Assembly (NCBI GenBank): GCA_028711355.1 | Contig: JAQTSL010000090.1 | Span: 1-11,640 of the forward strand | Direction: 5' to 3' | From: Rhodoferax sp. | Lineage (GTDB): Bacteria > Pseudomonadota > Gammaproteobacteria > Burkholderiales > Burkholderiaceae_C | DNA: 11,640 nt | Shown here: piece by piece, positions 1 through 6,407 of the stretch | Numbering within the stretch: position 1 is the stretch's first letter | Layout of the letters: each line of letters starts with the position of its first letter | Translations under genes and position numbers: made by a program | Notes under the pieces: generated by a model | The model's database searches: none | Seen by the model: only the letters and a program-made list of their open reading frames with translations | What the model was told of the DNA's origin: nothing

Positions 1-573
1 TTTGCGCATGCGTCGCACCTCGTCTTGCAAGTTGTCGTGGACATCGCTGACGTGGTGGTGCAGCAGCAAAGCCTGTCCCATCAGCGTTGCCACCATCTTG
101 AGCAACTGCAAGTCCCGGGTGAGGTTGCGCTGTTCGTTCGGGTTGACACAGTCAATCACCAACAGGCCAACAATATGGCGCTCGGCACTGATGGGCGTAA
201 ACAGCATGGCAATGGCTGTGTCTGGATGCTGATCGGCACCACCGGTGCGGTTCAGAAACAGGGGTTCAGCGCGCACATCGGGCACGGCCAACTGGATGCC
301 GTTGGCGAACACACGTCCCACAATGCCTTCGCCAGACTGATAGTGCAGACGCTGTTGCTCTTCGCGGTTCAAGCCCACGGCACACAGTCCGCGCAAGGAC
401 GCACCTGGTTCAGCCAGCAGCACAAAGGCACGTCGCCAGTCAAAAGCGTGAACCAGGTAGTTAAGCGCCTCACGGAAGGTCTTGGCAATGTCCAGGGAGC
501 TGGCCAACGTCCTGCTGATTTCGTAAATTGCGACGAGCTCACGCTGCGCTTGAATTGCTTGTTTGTTCGCCAT
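1..573 (-). CDS. nifA: NifA-like sigma-54 activator, N-terminal GAF region (partial)
   Basis: The 191 residues visible from the ATG at 573 form a GAF sensor domain that leaves the window in frame, so the AAA+ and Fis-type HTH domains expected in this family lie outside. The opening ELVAIYEISRTLASSLDI, the YQSGEGIVGRVF block (about residues 85-96) and EPLFLNRTG (about 109-117) match NifA/VnfA/AnfA-type regulators. The last residues (LQDEVRRMRK) look like the linker before the AAA+ domain. GGAG sits 7 bases before the ATG. Known family role: activates RpoN-dependent nif promoters, with GAF sensing of nitrogen or redox state. The divergent neighbour carries a sigma-54 promoter, which fits. VnfA/AnfA or another GAF-containing sigma-54 activator is the alternative; the central domain is needed to be certain. 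Confidence 0.78.
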   Translation of the reverse strand, partial: MANKQAIQAQRELVAIYEISRTLASSLDIAKTFREALNYLVHAFDWRRAFVLLAEPGASLRGLCAVGLNREEQQRLHYQSGEGIVGRVFANGIQLAVPDVRAEPLFLNRTGGADQHPDTAIAMLFTPISAERHIVGLLVIDCVNPNEQRNLTRDLQLLKMVATLMGQALLLHHHVSDVHDNLQDEVRRMRK

Positions 574-597
574 AGAAGGCTCCAGTTGGGGGCATGA

Positions 598-614
598 TGA
601 CTAATGAATAGTCA
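598..614. repeat. Operator-like inverted repeat upstream of nifA
   Basis: TGACTA-N5-TAGTCA is a perfect 6-bp dyad with a 5-base spacer, 25-41 bases upstream of the nifA-like start codon. Its size and position suit a regulator site for the leftward gene. I do not recognise it as a named consensus, and it does not match the NifA upstream activator TGT-N10-ACA. Binding is inference only. Confidence 0.35.
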
Positions 615-748
615 CCTTGAAAGACCAAAGCAAGAATTGCACCAACAACACCTTTTCAAGTGTGGTTTCTGCCATGGATGCACAGCGCAAATTCGACAAA
701 CACAACACGGTCTGAGGGTCTGGTGGCGTGATACGCTGACAAATCCAA

Positions 749-775
749 CAAACTGGGCCTCAAAAGCCCAGTTTG
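749..775. repeat. 10-bp perfect stem-loop next to the sigma-54 promoter
   Basis: CAAACTGGGC and GCCCAGTTTG form a perfect 10-bp stem around a 7-base loop, ending 15 bases before the -24 element. No clean T-run follows on either strand; on the minus strand the stem is followed by TTGGATTTG, a poor terminator tail. It may be a protein site, a terminator for antisense transcription toward nifA, or a structural element between two divergent transcripts. Confidence 0.5.
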
Positions 776-790
776 CGATGGTAAATGCCA

Positions 791-806
791 TGGCATTGAT
801 ATTGCA
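791..806 (+). promoter_or_regulatory. Sigma-54 (-24/-12) promoter of the erpA-iscA-hscA-fdx set
   Basis: TGGCAT-N5-TTGCA matches the RpoN consensus TGGCAC-N5-TTGCA, with the invariant GG and GC 12 bases apart. The predicted start of transcription is near 816-817. The -24 half lies inside a 12-bp perfect palindrome, ATGCCATGGCAT (785-796). I found no TGT-N10-ACA NifA upstream site by eye in 574-790, so activator binding is unproven. Divergence from a nifA-like gene makes NifA the obvious candidate activator. Confidence 0.72.
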
Positions 807-817
807 ATTCCAAACGC

Positions 818-1183
818 ATGACCACCGATAGCACCGAAAAATTTGGCACGATGCCCAGCCCCCTCGAATTCACCTCGGCCGCCGCCACCAAGGTTGCCGC
901 GCTGATTGAAGAAGAGGGCAACCCCGCCTTGAAGTTGCGCCTGTATGTGACCGGTGGCGGTTGCTCTGGTTTCTCGTACGGATTCGCTTTTGACGACCAA
1001 ATGGCCGAAGACGACACGCAGACCCTGACCGACGGCGTGGCTTTGGTGGTGGATGCGATGAGCCTGCAATATGTGCGGGGGGCACGGGTGGACTTTGAAG
1101 AAGGTCTGGAAGGCTCGCGTTTTGTCATCCACAACCCCAATGCCCAGACCACTTGCGGTTGCGGCAGTTCGTTCTCGGTTTAA
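818..1183 (+). CDS. erpA: ErpA-type A-type Fe-S carrier
   Basis: A 121-residue HesB/IscA-family protein that binds and passes Fe-S clusters to apoproteins in the cytoplasm. The three ligand cysteines are present: C49 in GGGCSGF and C113/C115 in CGCGSS. The segment MPSPLEF followed by KVAALIEEEGNPALKLR and the C-terminus TTCGCGSSFSV are typical of ErpA rather than IscA. The start is uncertain. The ATG at 818 almost coincides with the predicted sigma-54 transcription start, giving a near-leaderless mRNA; the in-frame ATG at 851 would leave a leader of about 35 bases. Neither has a clear Shine-Dalgarno. I keep 818 because ErpA proteins often have such a short N-terminal extension. It is the first gene of the set, 15 bases before iscA. 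The housekeeping erpA may be elsewhere; this copy is probably nif-dedicated. Confidence 0.88.
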   Translation: MTTDSTEKFGTMPSPLEFTSAAATKVAALIEEEGNPALKLRLYVTGGGCSGFSYGFAFDDQMAEDDTQTLTDGVALVVDAMSLQYVRGARVDFEEGLEGSRFVIHNPNAQTTCGCGSSFSV

Positions 1184-1198
1184 CAAAGAGGTGATGTC

Positions 1199-1522
1199 AT
1201 GAGTGTTTCTCTCACCCCTGCGGCTGCGCGCCACGTGGCCAAATCCCTGAGCAAACGCGGCAGCGGCATCGGCCTGCGCCTGGCGGTCAAGACCAGTGGC
1301 TGCAACGGTTTTGCCTATGCGCTTGAATTTGTGGATGCCGTCACTGCGGATGATGCCTGCTTTGACACCCACGGCATCAAGGTCATTGTTGACCCGCGCA
1401 GCCTGGGCATGCTGGCGGGTACCGAGCTTGACTTTGTGCGTGAAGGTCTGAGTGAAGGCTTCAAATTCAATAACCCGAACGCCAAAGCCAATTGTGGCTG
1501 TGGTGAAAGCTTCAACATTTAG
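1199..1522 (+). CDS. iscA: IscA-type A-type Fe-S carrier
   Basis: At 107 residues this has the standard IscA length, with ligands C35 (SGCNGF), C99 and C101 (CGCGES) at the canonical positions. The C-terminal block TELDFVREGLSEGFKFNNPN is strongly IscA-like. A clear AAAGAGGTG ribosome-binding site lies 5 bases before the ATG. Its role is Fe or Fe-S carriage and hand-off to [4Fe-4S] proteins. It is co-directional with the upstream ErpA-type gene and hscA (8 bases downstream), so one transcript is likely. Two different A-type carriers side by side under a sigma-54 promoter suggest provision for nitrogenase maturation; iscAnif in Azotobacter is a known precedent for nif-linked A-type carriers. 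Confidence 0.9.
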   Translation: MSVSLTPAAARHVAKSLSKRGSGIGLRLAVKTSGCNGFAYALEFVDAVTADDACFDTHGIKVIVDPRSLGMLAGTELDFVREGLSEGFKFNNPNAKANCGCGESFNI

Positions 1523-1530
1523 GGTCCCTC

Positions 1531-3207
1531 ATGGCCCTGCTGCAAATCAATGAGCCAGGCCAAAGTGCAGCACCGCATCAGCACCGGCTGGCCGCCGGCA
1601 TTGACCTGGGCACCACCAATTCTTTGATTGCCACGGTGCAAAGTGCGGTGGCGCAGGCGCTACCCGATGAACGCGGTGACATTTTGATGCCGTCTGTGGT
1701 GCGCTACCTGCCGGGCAACGGCATTTTGGTGGGGCGTGAGGCGCAGGATAGCCAGTCTGATGACCCGCAAAACACCATCGTCTCGGTCAAGCGCTTCATG
1801 GGCCGCAGCCTGAACGATCTGAAACAAGCTGCCGGCTTGCCCTATCGCTTTGTCGATGCACCCGGCATGGTGGGTATCCACACCGTGTGCGGTGAGCGCT
1901 CCCCGGTGCAGGTGTCAGCCGACATCTTGACCGCACTGCGCGAACGGGCCGAGGTGTCATTGGGCGGGCCCTTGGCCGGTGTGGTGATCACCGTGCCGGC
2001 CTACTTTGACGATGCCCAGCGCCAAGCCACCAAGGATGCGGCCCGCCTGGCTGGCTTGACGGTGTTGCGCCTGCTCAACGAGCCCACGGCGGCAGCCATT
2101 GCCTACGGCCTCGACAAGGCGGCTGAGGGCACCTTTGCCATTTATGACCTGGGCGGTGGCACCTTTGACATCTCCATCCTGCGGCTCACCCGGGGGGTTT
2201 TTGAAGTGCTGGCTACCGGCGGTGATTCCAGCCTGGGCGGCGACGATTTTGACCACCTGATTGCCGAGTGGTTTTGTTTGCAACATCGATTGGGGGGGCT
2301 GGCTGCTTTGCCCCCCACTTCCCAGCGCAGCCTGCTGGCGGCTTCGCGCGCGGCCAAAGAATCGCTTTCATTGCACGACAGCGCCGCCTTGTCGCTGGTG
2401 GACCCTGGCGGATCAGTGCAACAAGCCATGCTGTCGCGCGGGCAGTTTGCAGAGCTTGGTGCTGGCTTGATCGCCCGCACCCTGCAAGCGACCAAACGGG
2501 CACTGCGCGATGCTGAGTTGTCCACTGACGGCATCACCGGGGTGGTGCTGGTAGGCGGATCGACCCGCATGCCCATCGCACGTGCAGCGGTGCGCAAGTT
2601 TTTTGATCGCGACCCACTGGTCGATATTGACCCGGACCAGGTGGTGGCCATCGGTGCTGCCTTGCAAGCCAACGTGCTGGTGGGCAACGGCAGCAATGGG
2701 GAGGACTGGTTGTTGCTGGATGTGTGTCCGTTGTCACTAGGCATTGAGACCATGGGAGGGCTGGTTGAGAAAATCATTCCACGCAATTCCACCTTGCCGA
2801 TCGCACGCGCGCAAGAATTCACCACGTTCAAGGACGGGCAAACCGCCATGTCGCTGCACGTGGTGCAGGGTGAACGCGAAAGCGTGGCGTACTGCCGGTC
2901 CCTGGCGCGGTTTGAGCTGCGCGGCATTCCACCGGCCGTGGCGGGCTCGGTGCACATCCGCGTGAGTTTTCAGATTGATGCCGACGGGCTGCTGTCCGTC
3001 ACCGCGCGTGAACAGGTCAGCGGCATCGAGGCCCACATCGAAGTCAAGCCCACCTACGGCCTGGCTGACACCCAAATCTCGGCCATGTTGCAGGATGCCA
3101 TTGGTGCGTCCAAAGACGACATGCTGCTGCGTTCGTTGCGCGAAGCTCAGGTGGATGCGCGGCGCATGCTCGATGCCACCGAGACCGCGCTCGGCACCGA
3201 TGCCTAA
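1531..3207 (+). CDS. hscA: HscA Hsp70-type Fe-S chaperone, truncated by an in-frame stop
   Basis: HscA is the Hsp70 paralogue that drives cluster release from the IscU scaffold. The nucleotide-binding domain is complete: GIDLGTTNSLIA (23-34), VPAYFDDAQRQATKDAARLAGL (about 154-175), NEPTAAAIAYGL (about 182-193), YDLGGGTFDIS (about 205-215) and VLVGGSTRMPIA (about 339-350). The linker and beta substrate domain follow (LLLDVCPLSLGIETMGG from about 395). The alpha-helical lid is cut at codon 558 by TAA at 3205-3207. The same frame continues with family-like sequence to a TGA at 3406-3408, giving an ancestral length of about 625, close to normal. No hscB is seen beside it. AGGG at 1521-1524 is the likely ribosome site. 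The product may keep ATPase and peptide binding with a shortened lid, or be a decaying copy. Confidence 0.9.
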   Translation: MALLQINEPGQSAAPHQHRLAAGIDLGTTNSLIATVQSAVAQALPDERGDILMPSVVRYLPGNGILVGREAQDSQSDDPQNTIVSVKRFMGRSLNDLKQAAGLPYRFVDAPGMVGIHTVCGERSPVQVSADILTALRERAEVSLGGPLAGVVITVPAYFDDAQRQATKDAARLAGLTVLRLLNEPTAAAIAYGLDKAAEGTFAIYDLGGGTFDISILRLTRGVFEVLATGGDSSLGGDDFDHLIAEWFCLQHRLGGLAALPPTSQRSLLAASRAAKESLSLHDSAALSLVDPGGSVQQAMLSRGQFAELGAGLIARTLQATKRALRDAELSTDGITGVVLVGGSTRMPIARAAVRKFFDRDPLVDIDPDQVVAIGAALQANVLVGNGSNGEDWLLLDVCPLSLGIETMGGLVEKIIPRNSTLPIARAQEFTTFKDGQTAMSLHVVQGERESVAYCRSLARFELRGIPPAVAGSVHIRVSFQIDADGLLSVTAREQVSGIEAHIEVKPTYGLADTQISAMLQDAIGASKDDMLLRSLREAQVDARRMLDATETALGTDA

Positions 3208-3408
3208 CTGCTGTCTCCAGAAGAAATAGCCAGCATTGAACAAGCCATGTTCAAGGTGGGCGACATGCTGGAAACCGAGGCGGCCTTGCCCGAGCTGCGC
3301 GCCGCCACCACCCTCCTGGGTGCGGTGACCGACGAGTTTGCCGCACGACGCATGAATGCCTCGATCAGCAAGGCACTGGCCGGACAAACCATGGACAGCC
3401 TGGCCTGA
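3208..3408 (+). pseudogene. hscA: Severed 3' end of hscA (lid subdomain)
   Basis: In the same frame as hscA and immediately after the TAA, 66 sense codons run to a TGA. They encode typical HscA C-terminal helices, including SPEEIASIEQAMF and TDEFAARRMNASISKALAG. There is no in-frame ATG near the stop with a ribosome site, so independent translation is unlikely. Coding character is fully preserved, so the nonsense change looks recent, or is a sequencing error or a readthrough site. Confidence 0.85.
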
Positions 3409-3448
3409 GCCAGGACTCATCCGCAAAAAAATACACCCCTGCTGTCAC

Positions 3449-3711
3449 ATGCCCAAAGTCCGCTTGCTGCCCCACCCCGATCTGTGCCCCGAAGGGCGCG
3501 AGATTGAAGTCAAACCCGGCGTGGAAATTGAACACGCCTGCGCGAAGGTGGCGATTCATTGGCGGCGCCGGACGACAACGAAGACGACCAGCTCGACAAC
3601 GCCTGGGAGCTGGAAGCGCAGTCGCGGCTGGCCTGCTGCGTGAGGCTCAAAGACACCGACATCACCGTCGAGTTCCCCAAACACACCCGCAACCACGCGC
3701 GCGAACACTGA
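3449..3711 (+). pseudogene. fdx: Isc-type [2Fe-2S] ferredoxin, internally deleted and frameshifted
   Basis: The start (MPKVRLLPHPDLCPEG) and end (LDNAWELEAQSRLACCV...FPKHTRNHAREH) are clearly those of the adrenodoxin-type ferredoxin that closes isc operons. The two parts are in different frames: the first from the ATG at 3449, the second from about 3544 to the TGA at 3709-3711. Compared with the family (about 110 residues), about 10 residues are missing in frame between KPGV and EIEHAC. About a dozen more are missing after EHACAK, where the reading frame changes. C42 (EHAC) and the C87 equivalent (SRLAC) remain, but the ligands corresponding to C48 and C51 are gone. A cluster could not be held even if the frame were restored. 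It lies 40 bases after the ancestral hscA stop and has no strong ribosome site. Confidence 0.85.
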
Positions 3712-3928
3712 CGGGTTGCCCGGAGTCAACCTCTTGGTGACGACGAATCCGCACGGCCGGATGTCGGCGTGACCACCACAAGCGGTCGCTCGCCGCCTTG
3801 ACCGTCAGATTGGCTAAACTTCCACAACCACCAGATATGGGGTCGGAAAAACGTAGGAAAGATCGAACAGCCAATTCACTACACCAACTGGTAGCGTGTT
3901 ATTCAGCTCACCCTCAGGACGCCCGCGC

Positions 3929-4807
3929 ATGCCCTTTACACATTCCGAAATCACCGACGAAAAGTCGTATCGCTTCAGCGAACTGGTCGATGTTCCTTCC
4001 TTTGCGCGAATGCTGGAAGCGTTCTTTCGGGCAACCGGCATCCCCAACGGCGTGACGGATGCGAGCGGCGAACTGCTGTGCATGTCTTGCGGCGCAAATG
4101 CCTGTGAACTATTTCATCGCGCAAACCCCAAAACTGCCGAGCGTTGCCGCCAAAGCAATCTGGCGCTTGCGCGCGACTTGCGCGACGGCTTCGTTGCCGG
4201 GGGTTTATGCCAAAACGGATTGATGGATTACGCCACACCTGTGGTGGTCGAAGGCCGTCAACTGGCGACGCTATTTCTGGGACAGGTGTTGCATCAGGCA
4301 CCCGACATGGGGTTCTTCCGCGCCCAAGCGGCACAGGCTGGATTTGATGAAAAATCTTACCTGGAGTCCATCGCGGCCATTGCCGTGGTCGAAAAAAAAC
4401 GTCTGGACGATCACATGGGTGTCATGGTCGAAATGGCGCAAATGCTGGCCGCCAGCGGCCTGGCCCGGTTGCGACAAACGGCACTGGAACGCGACGTCAG
4501 CAACCACGCCGAACGCAGCATCCAGCTCAAGAATATTCTGGATTTTTCCCCGGTTGCCATGGGTTGGTCAGAGGACGAGGATCGCATCGAGTATGTGAAC
4601 CGCCAGTTCACCCTTCTGTTCGGCTATACCGTGGACGATCTGCCGAACCTGGAAATTTGGTATCGACGCGCCTACCCCGACGAGAACTATCGCGAGACGG
4701 TTGTCAACCCTTGGCGCAGAGCTGTTCCGCAAGCGTGTCCGCGCCGATTGAATATTGACCCACCCTGCCGATCCAATATTGACCCAGGGCGGGTAGCTGC
4801 CTTTTGA
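3929..4807 (+). pseudogene. 5' fragment of a PocR-PAS-GGDEF sensor diguanylate cyclase
   Basis: From the ATG at 3929 (AGGA 9 bases upstream) the protein opens with a PocR-type ligand-binding domain, about residues 12-175. It has the family's cysteine-bearing stretch (CMSCGANACELFH, then RCRQSN and GLCQNGLMDYATPV) and LFLGQVL. A PAS domain begins at about residue 200 (NILDFSPVAMGWSEDEDRIEYVN) and breaks off after YRETVVNPWRRAV, near 4735. The remaining codons to the TGA at 4805-4807 are translated from IS sequence. PocR domains bind small, often hydrocarbon-like ligands, here coupled to c-di-GMP output in the ancestor. This fragment alone lacks any output domain. The matching GGDEF half is at 5763-6281 in another frame. 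Confidence 0.82.
4744..4786. repeat. IS21-type end repeats (two 19-bp copies)
   Basis: CCGATTGAATATTGACCCA (4744-4762) and CCGATCCAATATTGACCCA (4768-4786) differ at two bases and are spaced 24 bases apart. Multiple short direct repeats of this AATATTGACCCA type just inside the terminus are characteristic of IS21-family ends, where IstA binds. Confidence 0.82.
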
Positions 4808-4883
4808 GTTGGCAACTGTGGATAAGGGTACTGAATTGCTGGTTCTGGCTGTCCCCTGACTTTGGGTTTCTGAATGGATTCAT

Positions 4884-4940
4884 TGCGCAAGGGGGAAAAG
4901 CGCGAAGGGCGAAGCCCGTAGCGGATTTCCCCCTTGCGCA
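4884..4940. terminator. Large hairpin downstream of istB (probable terminator or structural element)
   Basis: TGCGCAAGGGGGAAA (4884-4898) is exactly repeated in inverted form at 4926-4940, a 15-bp perfect stem. A nested small hairpin, GGGC-GAA-GCCC, sits at 4907-4917. It lies just past the 3' end of istB inside the element, so ending istB transcription is the simplest role. There is no long T-tract, so intrinsic termination is not assured. Confidence 0.5.
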
Positions 4941-5020
4941 GCGCCTCAGAATGACTCGGGTGCCGTTGCCGACTTTGTTGCCTTGCCACCTTTGCGCGAC
5001 TGTTCACGCGCCTGGATACG

Positions 5021-5734
5021 CTACTTGGCTGCCATCGAGCTGTGAGCAAACCAATACGACTCATTACCGGTTTCCACGATATGGCAATGATGGGTCAAAC
5101 GGTCCAGCAACGCCGTGGTCATCTTGGCATCGACAAACACACTGGACCACTCCGAGAAGCTCAGGTTGGTGGTGATCGCCACGCTGGTGTGCTCGTACAG
5201 CTTGGACAGCAGGTGAAACAGCAAAGCGCCACCAGCCTGGCTAAACGGCAAGTACCCCAGTTCATCCAGAATCACCAAGTCCACCCGCAGCAACGACGCA
5301 GCAATGCGACCGGCCTTGCCCTGGGCTTTCTCTTGCTCCAACTGGTTGACCAGATCCACCGTTGAGTAAAAGCGTACCGGTCTCCCCTTGGACGTGATAC
5401 CCGAGACCGCCACCGCTGTGGCCAGATGCGTCTTGCCGGTGCCAGGCCCACCAATGAACACCACGTTCTGCGCGGTGTCGGTAAAGTCCATCGTCGCCAA
5501 TGTTTTCACCAATTCTTCATCGACCGCGCTTGCGGCGAAGTCAAACCGGGCCAGATCACGATGAATGGGAAACCGCGCCGCCTTGAGTTGATGACTGACC
5601 GAGCGCATGGCCCGGTCGGTGTGTTCAGCTTGCAGCAAATGCTCGATCAACCAGCGCGATGTCTGTATGCGCACGTCATTTGGTTTGCCCTCGTGTATTG
5701 TCAATTCATCCCACGCCTGACACATGCCGTGCAA
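5021..5734 (-). CDS. istB: IstB-type transposition helper ATPase (IS21 family)
   Basis: An AAA+ helper that loads and stimulates the IstA transposase in IS21 elements. The family start is ELRLHGMCQAW; the codon at 5734 is TTG (the L of LHGM), and an ATG follows at 5725. Coding homology extends a few codons further upstream to about 5761, where a junction removes the original start. Walker A GGPGTGKTHLATA and Walker B LVILDELGYLPF are intact, as is DRLTHHCHIVETGNESY near the end. A TAG at 5021-5023 stops the frame after SSMAAK. Without it the frame would run 24 more residues, beginning RIQAREQSRKGGK, to a TGA at 4946-4948, which is the usual IstB ending. The gene thus has both ends damaged and no partner istA here. 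Confidence 0.88.
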   Translation of the reverse strand: MHGMCQAWDELTIHEGKPNDVRIQTSRWLIEHLLQAEHTDRAMRSVSHQLKAARFPIHRDLARFDFAASAVDEELVKTLATMDFTDTAQNVVFIGGPGTGKTHLATAVAVSGITSKGRPVRFYSTVDLVNQLEQEKAQGKAGRIAASLLRVDLVILDELGYLPFSQAGGALLFHLLSKLYEHTSVAITTNLSFSEWSSVFVDAKMTTALLDRLTHHCHIVETGNESYWFAHSSMAAK

Positions 5735-6281
5735 ACGCAGCTCTTTGAGTTCGGTGCTGACACGCCAGGCTCATTCCGACTATCTGACAGGGCTGGATAA
5801 CCGCCGCCATTTTCTGGAGCAGGCCGAAAACGAGTTGGTTCGCACCCTGCGCTATGACCGTGATCTATCCATCCTGATGATCGACATCGATCACTTCAAG
5901 CAGGTCAACGACACCTATGGACACAAGGTTGGCGACATCGTGCTGCAAAAATTTGCGGCCGTCTGCCGGGCCACACTGCGCAATATCGACGTTATCGGGC
6001 GCATTGGCGGCGAGGAATTTGCGGTGCTACTGCCGGAAGCGGGACGGGAACAAGCCATGGATGCCGCCGAGCGTTTGCGCGCCGCGCTGGCCTGCACCCA
6101 AGTGAAACTGGACGGCGGCTTGCCGTTGCATGTCACCGCGTCGTTCGGCGTGGTCACGCTCGAAGAAAAAGATACCAACATTGACATGTTGTTGAATCAG
6201 GCTGACCAGGCGCTTTACCATGCCAAGAACCAGGGGCGCAATCGGGTATGCATCTATCCGTTCGCGGACAATAAGCAATGA
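5724..6281 (+). pseudogene. 3' fragment of the diguanylate cyclase: complete GGDEF domain
   Basis: From about 5763 the frame encodes RQAHSDYLTGLDNRRHFLE, the canonical GGDEF opening. It continues with LMIDIDHFKQVNDTYGH (metal and substrate residues), IGGEEFAVLLPEA (active-site variant GGEEF) and the C-terminal NQADQALYHAKNQGRNRV. The allosteric I-site RNID lies exactly five residues before GGEEF. Catalytically it looks competent, making c-di-GMP from two GTP. It has lost its sensor half and native start. An ATG at 5724, inside the istB region in antisense, would add 13 foreign residues and give a 185-residue stand-alone GGDEF protein. Whether that is expressed cannot be seen; no clear ribosome site precedes it. 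The frame differs from that of the PocR-PAS fragment. Confidence 0.83.
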
Positions 6282-6407
6282 CACGCGCCGGACATTGCCG
6301 GTCACTGGCGCGGTTTGGGCTGCGCGGCCTGCGAGATGGGGACGGGACGCCAATGGTTCGGTTCAGGTCTTTACACCCTTAAACATCCCTTTTCTCGATC
6401 ACAACCC

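Larger units (their letters stand above)
4736..5761 (-). mobile_element. IS21-family remnant, one end only, istB retained and istA lost
   Basis: The element starts around TGTCCGCGCC at 4736, right where PAS homology stops. It carries IS21-type repeated end sites (4744-4786), a large hairpin and istB on the minus strand. istA should lie upstream of istB, to the right, but istB N-terminal homology stops at about 5761 and GGDEF coding begins at once. The right end and the whole transposase are therefore missing. The exact outer base and any target duplication cannot be fixed without the second end. It is non-autonomous. Confidence 0.85.

Noticed and set aside
25..597. Open frame of 190 codons on the plus strand at the left edge
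   Set aside because: The minus strand here encodes a clear GAF domain with family motifs; the plus-strand translation has none and is its shadow.
661..684. NifA upstream activator site near TGTGG
   Set aside because: The next ACA is 18 bases away rather than 10; no TGT-N10-ACA exists in the spacer by eye.
2142..2957. 271-codon open frame antisense to hscA
   Set aside because: Low-complexity Ser/Pro/Arg-rich translation with no motif, lying wholly over the conserved Hsp70 coding region.
3798..3840. Sigma-70 promoter for the PocR gene (TTGACC or TTGGCT with AT-rich -10 candidates)
   Set aside because: No pair combines good boxes with 16-18-base spacing; nothing firm could be chosen in 3712-3928.
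6284..6312. CGCGCC/GGCGCG as a terminator after the GGDEF fragment
   Set aside because: Only a 6-bp stem with a 17-base loop and a three-T tail; too weak to call.
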